Assembly (NCBI RefSeq): GCF_003032475.1
Contig: NZ_CP028369.1
Coordinates: 2,728,001-2,792,000 of the forward strand
From: Streptomyces sp. P3
GTDB lineage: Bacteria; Actinomycetota; Actinomycetes; Streptomycetales; Streptomycetaceae
Reading direction: 5' to 3'
Length of the DNA stretch: 64,000 bases
The translations under genes were made by a program, and so were the position numbers. Positions 1-9,198 of this stretch are shown here, in pieces. A model generated the notes under the pieces. It saw nothing but the letters and a program-made list of their open reading frames with translations. It searched no databases and was not told where the DNA came from. Each line of letters starts with the position of its first letter. Positions within the stretch are counted from its first letter, which is position 1.

Positions 1-1229
1 AGGATCCGGCGCCCGTCCAGGAGCGAGCGGTACAGCGCCGCCCGTTCCTCCAGCGAGTCCGGGATCGCCGACTCCGCGGTGCCGAGGGCGCGCAGGAAGG
101 CGCCGAGGACGGTCTCCGGCTCCGCCGCCCGCGCCCCGGCGCCCTGCAGGTCGACGTACAGCTGACCGTCGGGGAAGACCGGGCGGGCCCGGTGCGCCAC
201 GTGCACCGCGAGGGTCGTCTTGCCCACGCCGCCGATGCCCGCCAGCGCCGACACGGCCATCACCCCGCCGGCGCCGCCGCCGCCGGCCTCCGCCAGCACC
301 TCGCTCAGTTCCGCCACGAAGGCCGCCCGGCCGGTGAAGTCCGGCACGTTCGCCGGGAGTTGCGCGGGGCGCACCCGCACCACCGCCGGTTCCGCCGCGG
401 CCGCCGTCGGCTCCGCCAGCTCCGGATCGGCCTGGAGGATGCGGCGCTGCAACTCCCGCAGTCCCGCCCGCGGGTCCACGCCCAGCTCCTCCGCCAGCAG
501 CCGCCGGGTGTCCGCGTAGACCGCCAGCGCCTCCGCCTGCCGGCCGCTGCGGTACAGCGCCAGCATCAGCAGTTCGCGCAGCCGCTCGCGCAGCGGGTAG
601 GCGGCCGTCAGCGCGGTCAGCTCCGACACGGCCTCGGTGTGGCAGCCCTGCTCCAGGTCCATGTCCAGGCGGGATTCCAGCAGCCCCAGCCGCCACTCCT
701 CCAGACGCACGCGCTGCGCCTCCGCGTAGGGCCCGGGGACGCCGGCCAGCGTCTCGCCGTCCCAGAGGCCGAGCGCCCGGTTCAGGGTCTCGCGGGCCCG
801 GCACAGGTCCCCGGCCGCCCTCGCCTTGTCGGCCTCCGCCGCGAACTCCTGTGCCACCGCCAGGTCCAGGGCACCCTCGCCCAGCCCGCGCACGGCGTAG
901 CCGCCCGACTCGCTCACCAGGGTGCCCGGGTCCAGCGTCTTGCGCAGCCGTGAGGCGTACGTCCGCACCGCGGCCAGCGCCTGCGAGGGCGGATCCTCGC
1001 CCCACAGCGCGTCGATCAGCTCGCCGGCCGTCGCGGTACGGCCCTCGCGCAGCAACAGGGCGGCCAGCAGCGCGCGTTGCTGGGGACCGCCGGTGGCCAG
1101 CTGTTCCTCGCCGCGCCGGGCGCGCACCGGGCCGAGCACATCGAAGCGCAGCGCGGCCGGCTCCTCGGCCGCGCCGGAGCGCCTCTGCTGCGGCACACGC
1201 GGGCCGCCGTGCTCTGCGCGGTCGTCCAT
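1..1229 (-). CDS. SARP/AfsR-type transcriptional regulator (C-terminus beyond window)
   Basis: A minus-strand reading frame opens at an ATG at 1229 behind an AAGGGGAG ribosome-binding site and runs off the left edge, giving 409 visible codons. The N-terminus reads as an OmpR-like winged helix (LRFDVLGPVRARRG, then RALLAALLLREGR) followed by a bacterial transcriptional activation domain. A P-loop GIGGVGKTTL at about residue 331 begins an NB-ARC/STAND ATPase module. This order is that of AfsR-class Streptomyces antibiotic regulatory proteins, which activate secondary-metabolite genes. A C-terminal TPR or WD40 sensor would be expected outside the window. No target cluster is visible here, so its pathway is unknown. 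Confidence 0.9.
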   Translation of the reverse strand, partial: MDDRAEHGGPRVPQQRRSGAAEEPAALRFDVLGPVRARRGEEQLATGGPQQRALLAALLLREGRTATAGELIDALWGEDPPSQALAAVRTYASRLRKTLDPGTLVSESGGYAVRGLGEGALDLAVAQEFAAEADKARAAGDLCRARETLNRALGLWDGETLAGVPGPYAEAQRVRLEEWRLGLLESRLDMDLEQGCHTEAVSELTALTAAYPLRERLRELLMLALYRSGRQAEALAVYADTRRLLAEELGVDPRAGLRELQRRILQADPELAEPTAAAAEPAVVRVRPAQLPANVPDFTGRAAFVAELSEVLAEAGGGGAGGVMAVSALAGIGGVGKTTLAVHVAHRARPVFPDGQLYVDLQGAGARAAEPETVLGAFLRALGTAESAIPDSLEERAALYRSLLDGRRI

Positions 1230-1405
1230 CAAGGGCTCCCCTTAGGCATCCGAAGTACCGAGGTCCAGTTTGCCCTGTCCATGCCGGAAGCGTCAGTCGC
1301 GCGTGACGCCGATCACAGAGTGCTGCACGGGAGTTCACGGACCTCGCACAGTCGTGGGGGCACACATCCGGCCACGGCCGGCCGACGGCGGTGCCCGCAC
1401 GCTAG

Positions 1406-1434
1406 CTGACGCACCGTCAGATCGGCGCTACCGT
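1406..1434 (+). promoter_or_regulatory. Operator CTGAC-N5-GTCAG overlapping a promoter
   Basis: The palindrome CTGACGCACCGTCAG lies at 1406-1420. Its left arm CTGACG is placed as a -35 element, 17 bases upstream of a TACCGT -10 at 1429-1434. Transcription would then begin next to the ATG at 1442, giving a leaderless message. A repressor bound here would cover the -35. The same CTGAC-N5-GTCAG pattern recurs at 4433, 4493 and 18303. Palindromes of this size are typical of TetR-family sites; the regulator itself is not identified. Confidence 0.6.
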
Positions 1435-1441
1435 GCCTTCC

Positions 1442-2719
1442 ATGGACTCCTCACCCGCCGCGTCGCCTGCCACCACGCCCGTCGCCGCCTCACCCGTCGC
1501 CGCGCCGCTCCCTCGGATCATCTCCGTCGACGACCACACCGTGGAGCCGAGCACCGTCTGGCAGGACCGCCTGCCGAAGAAGTACCTGGACACCGGACCC
1601 CGTGTCGTCCGTGCCCCGCTGAAGGAGATGACCTTCCTCGGCGGCCGCTTCAAGCCCGTCATGGGCGATCCCGGCGACGACGGGCCGATCGGCGACTGGT
1701 GGGTCTACGAGGACCTGCACCGCCCGCTCACCCGCCTCGACACCGCCGTCGGATTCAGCCGGGACGAGATCAAGCTGGAGGTCATCACCTACGAGCAGAT
1801 GCGCCCGGGCTCGTACGACGTCCCCTCCCGGCTCGCCGACATGGACGTCAACCACGTCCAGTCCGCCCTGTGCTTCCCCACCTTCCCGCGCTTTTGCGGC
1901 CAGACCTTCACCGAGGCCGCCGACCGTGAGCTGGGCCTGCTGTGCGTGCGCGCCTACAACGACTGGACGGTGGAGGAGTGGTGCGGCCCGCAGGCGGCGG
2001 GGCGGCTGATCCCGCTCACCCTGGTCCCGCTGTGGGACGCCGAGCTGGCGGCCGCGGAGGTCCGGCGCAACGCCGCCCGCGGGGTGCGCGCGGTCGCCTT
2101 CTCCGAGATACCCCCGCACCTCGGCCTGCCCTCCGTGCACACCGACCACTGGGACCCCTTCCTCGCCGCCTGCGACGAGACCGGCACGGTCGTCGCCATG
2201 CACATCGGCTCCAGCAGCCGTATGCCGTCCACCTCGGAGGACGCCCCGCCCGCCGTCGGCTCCACCATCACCTTCGCCAACTGCTGCTTCTCGATGGTCG
2301 ACTGGCTGATGAGCGGCAAGTTCGAGCGCTTCCCGAACCTGAAGGTGATGTACGCGGAGGGCCAGATCGGCTGGATCCCCTACATCCTGGAGCGCGCCGA
2401 CGTGGTGTGGGAGGAGAACCGCGGCTGGGGCGGGGTCGCCGACAAGGTCCACCGGCCGCCGTCCGAGCTCTTCGCCGACCACGTCTACGGCTGCTTCTTC
2501 GACGATGCCTTCGGGCTGCGCAACCTCGACTCCGTCGGCGTCGGCAACGTCCTCTACGAGACCGACTACCCGCACTCCGACTCCACCTGGCCCAAGTCGC
2601 GGGAGGTCGGCGAGGCGCAGATGGGGCACCTGCCCCCGGACGTGGTGGAGCGGATCGTGCGGGGCAACGCGATCGAGCTGCTGGGGCTGACCGAGGACGG
2701 CCTGTGGAGCCCCCGGTGA
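1442..2719 (+). CDS. Amidohydrolase family (amidohydrolase_2 / ACMSD-like) metal-dependent hydrolase
   Basis: This 425-residue protein belongs to the amidohydrolase_2 group of TIM-barrel hydrolases and decarboxylases, common in actinobacterial ring and side-chain catabolism. Visible signatures are the opening ISVDDHTVEP (where many relatives carry an HxH metal pair), AMHIGSS with a barrel histidine, and YETDYPHSDSTWP near the C-terminus with the catalytic Asp. The first ligand pair looks degenerate (DDHTVEP), so decarboxylase or non-hydrolytic chemistry is possible. ATG 1442 was chosen over GTG 1433 because the promoter geometry predicts a leaderless transcript starting there. It is the first gene of a three-gene operon and overlaps the next gene by four bases (GTGA). 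Confidence 0.85.
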   Translation: MDSSPAASPATTPVAASPVAAPLPRIISVDDHTVEPSTVWQDRLPKKYLDTGPRVVRAPLKEMTFLGGRFKPVMGDPGDDGPIGDWWVYEDLHRPLTRLDTAVGFSRDEIKLEVITYEQMRPGSYDVPSRLADMDVNHVQSALCFPTFPRFCGQTFTEAADRELGLLCVRAYNDWTVEEWCGPQAAGRLIPLTLVPLWDAELAAAEVRRNAARGVRAVAFSEIPPHLGLPSVHTDHWDPFLAACDETGTVVAMHIGSSSRMPSTSEDAPPAVGSTITFANCCFSMVDWLMSGKFERFPNLKVMYAEGQIGWIPYILERADVVWEENRGWGGVADKVHRPPSELFADHVYGCFFDDAFGLRNLDSVGVGNVLYETDYPHSDSTWPKSREVGEAQMGHLPPDVVERIVRGNAIELLGLTEDGLWSPR

Positions 2720-3636
2720 GCCTCGCGTACGGCATCCAGCTCCCGGTCCAGTCCCAGTCCACGATGTACGCCGAACCGTGGGAGGCCGACGCCGGGCCCG
2801 CCGACCTCGTCGAGATCGCCCGGGCCGCCGACCGGGCCGGCTTCGCCTACGTCGCCGCCTGCGACCACGTGGCGATCCCGCGCCGGCTGGCCGAGGCCAT
2901 GAGCACGGTCTGGTACGACCCCGTGGCCACCCTCGCCCACCTCGCGGCCGTGACGACGCGCGTCCGCCTGCTCAGCCACGTCGCCGTCGTCGGCCTGCGC
3001 CACCCCCTCGTCACGGCCAAGCAGTACGCGACCCTCGACCACCTCAGCGGGGGCCGGCTGGTCCTCGGGGTCGGCGCGGGGCACGTGCGGGAGGAGTTCG
3101 AGGCGCTGGGCGCCGACTTCGAGCGGCGCGGCACGGTCCTGGACGAGACGATCGACGCCCTGCGCGTCGCCCTCGGGCCGGACGAGTTCCCCTCCCACCA
3201 CGGGAAGGCGTACGACTTCGAGGGGCTCGGGCAGCGGCCCCGCCCCGCGCAGGCCCGCGTCCCCGTGTGGGTGGGCGGCTCCTCCCCGGCCGCCGTGCGC
3301 CGCGCCGCGCTCCGGGGCGACGGCTGGCTGCCCCAGGGCGACCCGCGGGACCGGCTGTCCGCACAGATCGAGCGGATCCGGCGGCTGCGCGCCGAGGCCG
3401 GCGTCGAGGAGCCGTTCACCGTCGGCGCCATCACCGAGCCCCTGTACGTCGGCACGCCGTCCTGGAACGTCGGCCGCCGCACCCTCACCGGGCCCCCGCA
3501 GGCCCTCGCCGCGTCGCTGAGCGCCTACCCGCGGATGGGCGTCGACCAGATCCAGGTCCGGTTCCGCTGCCGCGGCCGCTCCGAACTCATCGACCAGATC
3601 AGCGCGTTCGGGGCCGAGGTCGCCCCGCACCTGTGA
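2716..3636 (+). CDS. LLM-class, probably F420-dependent, oxidoreductase
   Basis: A 306-residue bacterial luciferase-like protein. It starts at a GTG that overlaps the upstream TGA (GTGA), so translation is coupled to the amidohydrolase. The sequence shows the usual TIM-barrel landmarks: LVEIARAADRAGFAYVAACDHV, LRHPLVTAKQYATLDHLSGGRLVLGVGAGH and VPVWVGGSSPAAVRRA. These resemble the TIGR03619-type branch, many of whose members use F420 rather than FMN. FbiC is encoded 8 kb downstream. The substrate is unknown; the neighbours (hydrolase, SDR) suggest sequential oxidation of an alicyclic or aliphatic compound. Confidence 0.85.
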   Translation: MSLAYGIQLPVQSQSTMYAEPWEADAGPADLVEIARAADRAGFAYVAACDHVAIPRRLAEAMSTVWYDPVATLAHLAAVTTRVRLLSHVAVVGLRHPLVTAKQYATLDHLSGGRLVLGVGAGHVREEFEALGADFERRGTVLDETIDALRVALGPDEFPSHHGKAYDFEGLGQRPRPAQARVPVWVGGSSPAAVRRAALRGDGWLPQGDPRDRLSAQIERIRRLRAEAGVEEPFTVGAITEPLYVGTPSWNVGRRTLTGPPQALAASLSAYPRMGVDQIQVRFRCRGRSELIDQISAFGAEVAPHL

Positions 3637-3659
3637 ACCCGACGTCACGGAGGACAGCC

Positions 3660-4436
3660 ATGGGCAAGGGCAAGCTGGACGGGCGCGTCGTCATCGTCAC
3701 CGGAGCCGCACGCGGCCAGGGCGAACAGGAGGCGCGGCTCTTCGCCGAGGAGGGGGCGCGGGTGGTCGTCGCCGACGTCCTTCAGGAACAGGGCCGGGCG
3801 CTCGCCGAGGAGATCGACGCCCTGTACGTCCCGCTCGACGTCGGCAGCGAGGAGGCCTGGCGGTCGGCCGTGCGTGCCGCGCAGCAGGCGTACGGGCACA
3901 TCGACGGCCTGGTCAACAACGCCGGAATCCTGCGCTTCAACGCGCTCACCGACACCCCCCTCGACGAGTTCATGCAGGTCGTGAAGGTCAACCAGGTCGG
4001 CTGCTTCCTCGGCGTCAAGACGGTCGCGCCGGTGATGTCCGACGGGGGCACGATCGTCAACACGGCCTCGTACACCGCGGTGACCGGGATGGCGGCGGTG
4101 GGCGCGTACGCGGCCACCAAGCACGCGATCCTCGGGCTCACCCGGGTCGCCGCGCTGGAACTCGCGCCGCGGGGCATCCGGGTCAACGCCGTGTGCCCGG
4201 GCGCGGTCGACACCGCGATGTCCAACCCCTCGCTGCTGGACCCGGACGCGGATCAGGAGGAGAGCGCGAAGGCCATCGACGGGCTGTACCGCAAGCTCGT
4301 GCCGCTGGGCCGGATCGGCCGCCCGGAGGAGGTGGCCCGCCTCGCGCTGTTCCTCACCTCGGAGGACTCCTCCTACATCACCGGGCAGCCGTTCGTGATC
4401 GACGGGGGATGGCTCGCCGGCGTCACCATCATCTGA
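3660..4436 (+). CDS. Short-chain dehydrogenase/reductase (SDR)
   Basis: A 258-residue classical SDR preceded by a strong GGAGG site in ACGGAGGACAGCC. The NAD(P)-binding motif is TGAARGQGE near the N-terminus, followed by NNAG, catalytic Ser137, and Tyr150 with Lys154 in YAATK. The C-terminus GQPFVIDGGWLAG is typical. An Asp in VVVADV after the second beta strand suggests preference for NAD. It is the third gene of the operon. Its stop codon lies inside the CTGAC-N5-GTCAG site at 4433, so the end of this gene and the control region of the next operon are fused. Confidence 0.93.
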   Translation: MGKGKLDGRVVIVTGAARGQGEQEARLFAEEGARVVVADVLQEQGRALAEEIDALYVPLDVGSEEAWRSAVRAAQQAYGHIDGLVNNAGILRFNALTDTPLDEFMQVVKVNQVGCFLGVKTVAPVMSDGGTIVNTASYTAVTGMAAVGAYAATKHAILGLTRVAALELAPRGIRVNAVCPGAVDTAMSNPSLLDPDADQEESAKAIDGLYRKLVPLGRIGRPEEVARLALFLTSEDSSYITGQPFVIDGGWLAGVTII

Positions 4437-4447
4437 CTGTACGTCAG
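4433..4447. promoter_or_regulatory. Operator CTGAC-N5-GTCAG (copy 2)
   Basis: CTGACTGTACGTCAG begins one base before the stop codon of the SDR gene and lies 46 bases before copy 3. The centres of the two sites are exactly 60 bases apart, close to an integral number of helical turns, which would suit cooperative or looped binding upstream of the second operon. Confidence 0.55.
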
Positions 4448-4492
4448 CTATTGACCCTCCTCGCGGGTGGTGCGACAGTCGGGCCAGCTGAT

Positions 4493-4507
4493 CTGACGGA
4501 CCGTCAG
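4493..4507. promoter_or_regulatory. Operator CTGAC-N5-GTCAG (copy 3)
   Basis: CTGACGGACCGTCAG, within the longer palindrome TCTGACGGACCGTCAGA, lies 42 bases upstream of the TTG start of the second LLM gene. As in copy 1 the left arm could act as a -35 with a weak ATCCGT -10 at 4514-4519. It is almost identical to copies 1 and 4. Confidence 0.6.
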
Positions 4508-4549
4508 AATCAGATCCGTGGACTTCAGAACCGGGGATGGTGAACCTCC

Positions 4550-5668
4550 TTGGAATTCGGGCTCTTTGTACAGGGATACGTGGGCAAGCGCGCCGAGACC
4601 GATCCGCTCGCCGAGCACAAGGCGCTGATGGAGGAGACCGAGTACGTCATCCAGGCGGACAGGGCCGGGTTCAAGTACGCCTGGGCGTCCGAGCACCACT
4701 TCCTGGAGGAGTACTCGCACCTCTCCGCCAACGACGTCTTCCTCGGCTACCTCGCCCACGCGACCGACCGCATCCACCTCGGCTCGGGCATCTTCAACCC
4801 GCTGGCCCAGGTCAACCACCCGGTGAAGGTCGCCGAGAAGGTCGCCATGCTCGACCACCTCAGCGAGAACCGCTTCGAGTTCGGCAGCGGACGCGGCGCC
4901 GGCTCGCACGAGATCCTCGGCTTCCTCCCCGGCATCACCGACATGAACCACACGAAGGAGATCTGGGAGGAGACCATCGCCGAGTTCCCCAAGATGTGGC
5001 TCCAGGACGAGTACGAGGGCTTCCAGGGCAAGCACTGGCAGCTCCCGCCGCGCAAGATCCTGCCGAAGCCGTACGGGAAGTCGCACCCGGCGATGTGGTA
5101 CGCGGCGGGGTCGCCGCCCTCGTACGCGATGGCCGCCCGCAAGGGCCTCGGCGTGCTGGGCTTCAGCATCCAGAAGGTCTCCGACATGGAATGGGTGCTG
5201 GAGCAGTACAAGACGGCCGTCGTGAACGCCGAGCCGATCGGGGACTTCGTCAACGACAACGTGATGGTGACGACGACGGCGATCTGCGCGCCCACCCACG
5301 ACGAGGCTATCCGGATCGCCGTCGAGGGCGAACTGCACTACCTGCCCTCGCTGGTGTTCCGCTACCACGACACCTTCCCGCGCCCCGAGGGCTTCCCGGT
5401 CTGGCCGGAGACCCTGCCGGAGTACAACGCCGAGTTCGTCGAGCTGCTCATCGAGGAGGAGCTGCTGATCTGCGGCGATCCCGACGAGGTGACGCGGCAG
5501 TGCAAGCGGTGGGAACAGGCGGGCGCGGACCAGCTGTCCTTCGGGCTGCCGGTGGGGGTGCCCAGGGAGGAGACGCTGCAGACGATCCGGCTGATCGGGG
5601 AGCACGTCATCCCGAAGATCGACACGGATCCCGTGCACCGCACCACGCGGTTCCGGCAGGGCGCGTAG
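4550..5668 (+). CDS. LLM-class flavin-dependent oxidoreductase
   Basis: A 372-residue luciferase-like monooxygenase or dehydrogenase starting at TTG 4550; no better in-frame start matches the conserved N-terminus MEFGLFVQGYVG. Family landmarks are YAWASEHHFLEEYSHLS, HLGSGIFNPLAQVNHPVKVAEKVAMLDHLS and FEFGSGRGAGSHE. The long C-terminal region and EHHF motif resemble the FMN-using branch more than the short F420 branch, but the cofactor cannot be decided from sequence alone. It opens the second operon directly downstream of operators 2 and 3. Confidence 0.85.
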   Translation: MEFGLFVQGYVGKRAETDPLAEHKALMEETEYVIQADRAGFKYAWASEHHFLEEYSHLSANDVFLGYLAHATDRIHLGSGIFNPLAQVNHPVKVAEKVAMLDHLSENRFEFGSGRGAGSHEILGFLPGITDMNHTKEIWEETIAEFPKMWLQDEYEGFQGKHWQLPPRKILPKPYGKSHPAMWYAAGSPPSYAMAARKGLGVLGFSIQKVSDMEWVLEQYKTAVVNAEPIGDFVNDNVMVTTTAICAPTHDEAIRIAVEGELHYLPSLVFRYHDTFPRPEGFPVWPETLPEYNAEFVELLIEEELLICGDPDEVTRQCKRWEQAGADQLSFGLPVGVPREETLQTIRLIGEHVIPKIDTDPVHRTTRFRQGA

Positions 5669-5722
5669 CCGCTGTCGGCGGACCGGCGGGGCGCGTACGC
5701 GCCGTAGGTGTGCGGGCCGTTC

Positions 5723-5772
5723 GGCGGTCGCGAGCCCGTCGTGGCCGGTCGTGCAGTTCCCCGCGCCCCTGA
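5723..5772. repeat. Streptomyces-type intergenic repeat (GCAGTTCCCCGCGCCCC element)
   Basis: The 141-base gap between the LLM gene and the next hydrolase contains GTGGCCGGTCGTGCAGTTCC running into CCGCGCCCCTGA. From general knowledge of Streptomyces genomes this resembles a very abundant intergenic element (reverse complement GGGGCGCGGGGAACTGC). A single copy is seen here. Its role is unknown. Confidence 0.5.
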
Positions 5773-5809
5773 GCGGTGCTGCCCGCAACGGAGTTGAGGA
5801 GGAGCTCTC

Positions 5810-7540
5810 ATGCTCGATCACGTCATCAAGGGAGCGACCGTCGTCGACGGGACCGGTGCGCCCGCCTTCACGGCCGACGTCGGCATCCGGGACGGGCGGA
5901 TCGCCTTCGTCGGTGAGGTCGCCGAGGAGGCCCGGACGTCCGAGGACGCGGCCGGCCTCGTCCTCGCCCCCGGGTTCGTCGATCCGCACACCCACTACGA
6001 CGCCCAGCTGTTCTGGGACCCGTACGCCACCCCGTCCCTGAACCACGGGGTGACCACGGTCGCGGCCGGGAACTGCGGCTTCACCCTTGCGCCGCTCAAC
6101 CCGGCCCGCCCCGGGGACGCCGACTACACCCGCCGCATGATGTCCAAGGTGGAGGGCATGTCGCTGGTCGCCCTCGAGGAGGGCGCGCCCTGGAACTGGA
6201 ACGGCTTCGGGGAGTACCTGGACGCCCTGGAGGGACGGATCGCCGTCAACGCCGGCTTCATGGTGGGGCACTGCGCGCTGCGGCGGTACGTGATGGGCCC
6301 GGACGCGGTGGGCGGACAGCCCGACGAGGCGCAGCTGGCGGAGATCGTCCGGCTGCTGCACGACGCCATGGACGCCGGCGCCTGGGGATTCTCCACCACG
6401 CAGTCCTCGACCCACTCCGACGGGGACGGGCGGCCCGTGGCCTCCCGGCACGCCCGGCCCGAGGAACTGCTCGCGCTGTCCCGGGCGGTGGGCGAGCACG
6501 AGGGAACACAGATCGAGGCGATCGTCGCGGGCTGCCTCGACCAGTTCAGCGACGCCGAGATCGAGCTGTTCGCGGAGATGAGCGCAGCCGCCGGACGCCC
6601 CCTGAACTGGAACGTCCTCACCGTCGACGCGGCCGTGCCGGAACGGGTGCCCCGACAGCTCATGGCGAGCGAACGCGCGCGCAAGGCGGGCGGCAGGGTG
6701 GTGGCGCTCACCATGCCGATCCTCACGCCGATGAACATGTCGCTGGGCACGTTCTGCGCGCTGAACCTGATCCCGGGGTGGGGGCCGGTCCTCGCCCTGC
6801 CGGTCCCGCAGCGCATCGAGCAACTGCGCGACCCGGCCGTGCGGGCGGAGATGCTGCGGCGGGCGGACTCGAAGGAGGCGGGCGTCTTCCGGCGGCTGAG
6901 CGACTTCGGGCGGTACGTCATCGGCGACACCTACAGCGAGGCCAACGCGGGACTCACCGGCCGGGTGGTACGGGACATCGCCGCAGAACGCGGCCTGGAC
7001 CCCTTCGCCTGCCTGGTCGAGATCTGCGCCGCCGACGGGCTGCGCACCGTCCTGTGGCCGATGCCGACGGACAACGACAGCGACTCGTGGGCCCTGCGGG
7101 CGGAGGTCTGGAACCACGAGGACGTCCTGCTCGGCGGTTCCGACGCGGGCGCGCACCTGGACCGCATGTGCGGGGCGCCCTACACCACCCGCTTCCTCGG
7201 CGACTGTCTGCGCGGCCGGAAGCTGGCCGGTCTGGAACAGGCCGTGAAGATGCTGACGGACGACCCGGCGAGGCTGTTCGGGCTGCGGGAGCGGGGCCGG
7301 ATCCAGGAGGGCTTCCATGCCGACCTCGTCCTGTTCGACCCGGAGCGGATCGACGCGGGCAAGGCCACTTTGGTGCACGACCTGCCGGGTGACAGTCCGC
7401 GGCTGGACTCCAAGGCCCTCGGGGTGCGCGCGGTGTGGGTGAACGGCGTGGCGGCCATCCGCGACGACGTGGTGACGGGCGCCGTGCCGGGACGTGTGCT
7501 GCGCTCGGGGCGGGACACGAGGACGGTGAGCACCAGGTGA
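5810..7540 (+). CDS. N-acyl-D-amino-acid deacylase-like amidohydrolase (amidohydrolase_3)
   Basis: A 576-residue cytoplasmic metallo-hydrolase with GAGGAGGAG upstream of the ATG. It starts with a composite beta domain (LDHVIKGATVVDGTGAPAFTADVGIRDGRIAFVGE) and enters the barrel with VDPHTHYDAQLFWDP, the HxH metal motif. GFSTTQSSTHSDGDGRPVASR and GGSDAGAHLDRMCGAPYTT, with the late Asp, follow. This is the arrangement of the D-aminoacylase/DAN family, but actinobacterial members in catabolic clusters often act on other amides or cyclic substrates, so the substrate is open. The stop overlaps the start of the aldehyde dehydrogenase by four bases. Confidence 0.85.
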   Translation: MLDHVIKGATVVDGTGAPAFTADVGIRDGRIAFVGEVAEEARTSEDAAGLVLAPGFVDPHTHYDAQLFWDPYATPSLNHGVTTVAAGNCGFTLAPLNPARPGDADYTRRMMSKVEGMSLVALEEGAPWNWNGFGEYLDALEGRIAVNAGFMVGHCALRRYVMGPDAVGGQPDEAQLAEIVRLLHDAMDAGAWGFSTTQSSTHSDGDGRPVASRHARPEELLALSRAVGEHEGTQIEAIVAGCLDQFSDAEIELFAEMSAAAGRPLNWNVLTVDAAVPERVPRQLMASERARKAGGRVVALTMPILTPMNMSLGTFCALNLIPGWGPVLALPVPQRIEQLRDPAVRAEMLRRADSKEAGVFRRLSDFGRYVIGDTYSEANAGLTGRVVRDIAAERGLDPFACLVEICAADGLRTVLWPMPTDNDSDSWALRAEVWNHEDVLLGGSDAGAHLDRMCGAPYTTRFLGDCLRGRKLAGLEQAVKMLTDDPARLFGLRERGRIQEGFHADLVLFDPERIDAGKATLVHDLPGDSPRLDSKALGVRAVWVNGVAAIRDDVVTGAVPGRVLRSGRDTRTVSTR

Positions 7541-9012
7541 ACGACGCGCAGGGACCGGTCGTCGGTGAAGCGCAGCGGCTGTTCGTCGGCGGGGACTGGG
7601 TCGAGCCCCACGGCGGACACTACGAGGTCCTCGACCCGGCGACCGAGCGGACCGTCGGCCGGGCGCCTGAGGCTTCGCCGGATCAGGTGCGCGAGGCCTG
7701 CGCGGCGGCCCGCGAGGCCCTCGGACCGTGGTCGCGCACCCCGCCGGAGGAGCGGGCGGCGGTGCTGGCCCGGGCGGCCGACCTCATCCGGGCCCGGCTG
7801 CTGCCGTACGCCGGACTCGCGCAGGCGGAGACCGGCGCCACCACTGCTACGGCGCGCGCGATGCAGGTCGGGGTGGCCGTGGCGCGGTTCCGCCGGTACG
7901 CGCGTGTGGAGCCCGCCGAGTGGCCGATCGCACCGCAGATCAACGAGGCCGGACCGATGGGGAGGGCGGGCGTGATGGGGGCGCTCGCCGTGCGCCAGCC
8001 GGTCGGCGTCGTCGCCTGCGTCACCTCGTACAACAACCCGTGGGCGAACCCGGCGGGGAAGGTCGCGCCCGCCCTCGCGATGGGCAACACGGTGGTCGTG
8101 AAGCCGGCCCCGCAGGACCCCCTGTCCGTCTACCGGATGGCGGAGGCGCTGGAGGAGGCGGGCGTCCCGCGCGGTGTGGTCAACGTCGTCTCCGGGCGCG
8201 CGGTCGCGGTCGGCGAGACGGCGGTGTCCTCGCCGGACGTCGACATGGTGAGCTTCACCGGCTCGACGGCCGTCGGACAGCGCATCGCCGAGGCGTGCGG
8301 CCGGGACATGCGGCGTCAGCTGATGGAGCTGGGCGGGAAGGGCGCCGCGGTCGTCCTCGACGACGCGGACCTCGCGTCGGCGGTGGCCGGCATCGGTACC
8401 ACCTTCTCCTTCTACAGCGGCCAGATCTGCACCGCCCCGACGCGGGTGCTGGCGCAGCGCGGGGTGTACGACCGGCTGGTGGAACAACTGGCGCTGTACG
8501 CAGGCCGGTTGAAGGTCGGTGATCCGAGGGCGGCGGACACGGTGGTCGGACCGGTGATCTCGGCCGCGCACCGGGACCGGGTGGAGTCGTACGTCGAACT
8601 GGGGCGCAAGGAGGGCGCGGTGGTCGTCGCGGGCGGCGAACGCCCGCCGCCGGAACGCGGGTTCTACGTCGCCCCGACCGTCCTCGCCGACTGCACGAAC
8701 GACATGCGGGCGGTGCGCGAGGAGATCTTCGGCCCCGTGGTGACGGTCGTCCCGTTCGACGACGAGGAGGAGGGCGTCGCCCTCGCCAACGACAGCGACT
8801 ACGGCCTCATCGACTACGTCTGGTCGGCGGACGTGGCCCGTGCCTTCCGGGTGGCCCGCCGGCTGCGGTCGGGCGGCGTCGGCGTCAACACCGTGGGCCG
8901 CAACATGGAGGCACCGTTCGGCGGGTTCAAGAAGAGCGGCGTGGGCCGCGACGTCGGCTCGTACGCGCTGCACGCCTACAGCGAGGTGCAGGCCATCGTC
9001 TGGCCGGGCTGA
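7537..9012 (+). CDS. NAD(P)-dependent aldehyde dehydrogenase
   Basis: A 491-residue ALDH superfamily enzyme. GTG 7537 overlaps the previous TGA (GTGA), so it is translationally coupled; more upstream in-frame starts would lie inside the previous gene. Motifs: FTGSTAVGQ cofactor loop, catalytic Glu264 in MELGGKG, catalytic Cys298 in GQICTAPTR, EEIFGPVVTVVPFD, and PFGGFKKSGVGRD near the end. Length is standard. As last gene of the second operon it probably oxidises an aldehyde released earlier in the pathway to a carboxylate. Confidence 0.93.
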   Translation: MNDAQGPVVGEAQRLFVGGDWVEPHGGHYEVLDPATERTVGRAPEASPDQVREACAAAREALGPWSRTPPEERAAVLARAADLIRARLLPYAGLAQAETGATTATARAMQVGVAVARFRRYARVEPAEWPIAPQINEAGPMGRAGVMGALAVRQPVGVVACVTSYNNPWANPAGKVAPALAMGNTVVVKPAPQDPLSVYRMAEALEEAGVPRGVVNVVSGRAVAVGETAVSSPDVDMVSFTGSTAVGQRIAEACGRDMRRQLMELGGKGAAVVLDDADLASAVAGIGTTFSFYSGQICTAPTRVLAQRGVYDRLVEQLALYAGRLKVGDPRAADTVVGPVISAAHRDRVESYVELGRKEGAVVVAGGERPPPERGFYVAPTVLADCTNDMRAVREEIFGPVVTVVPFDDEEEGVALANDSDYGLIDYVWSADVARAFRVARRLRSGGVGVNTVGRNMEAPFGGFKKSGVGRDVGSYALHAYSEVQAIVWPG

Positions 9013-9198
9013 GCCCGATGCGGGGCGCGGGCAACCGTGTTGGGTTCAAAGGGAGTTGAGATTCCCTCCGGGCGGTTCGATGATGTGTGAACACGGCATC
9101 GAAAGCCGACGGGGACTGCCGGTTTCCGGCAGTGCGTCACGTGGCGCACGGGGGCGAGGATCCTCGCAGCGAACGCCACACAACGGAGGAACACACTC

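Noticed and set aside
4448..7378. A 976-codon open frame on the minus strand across the LLM and aminoacylase genes
   Set aside because: Shadow of two conserved enzymes; no domain or start signals.
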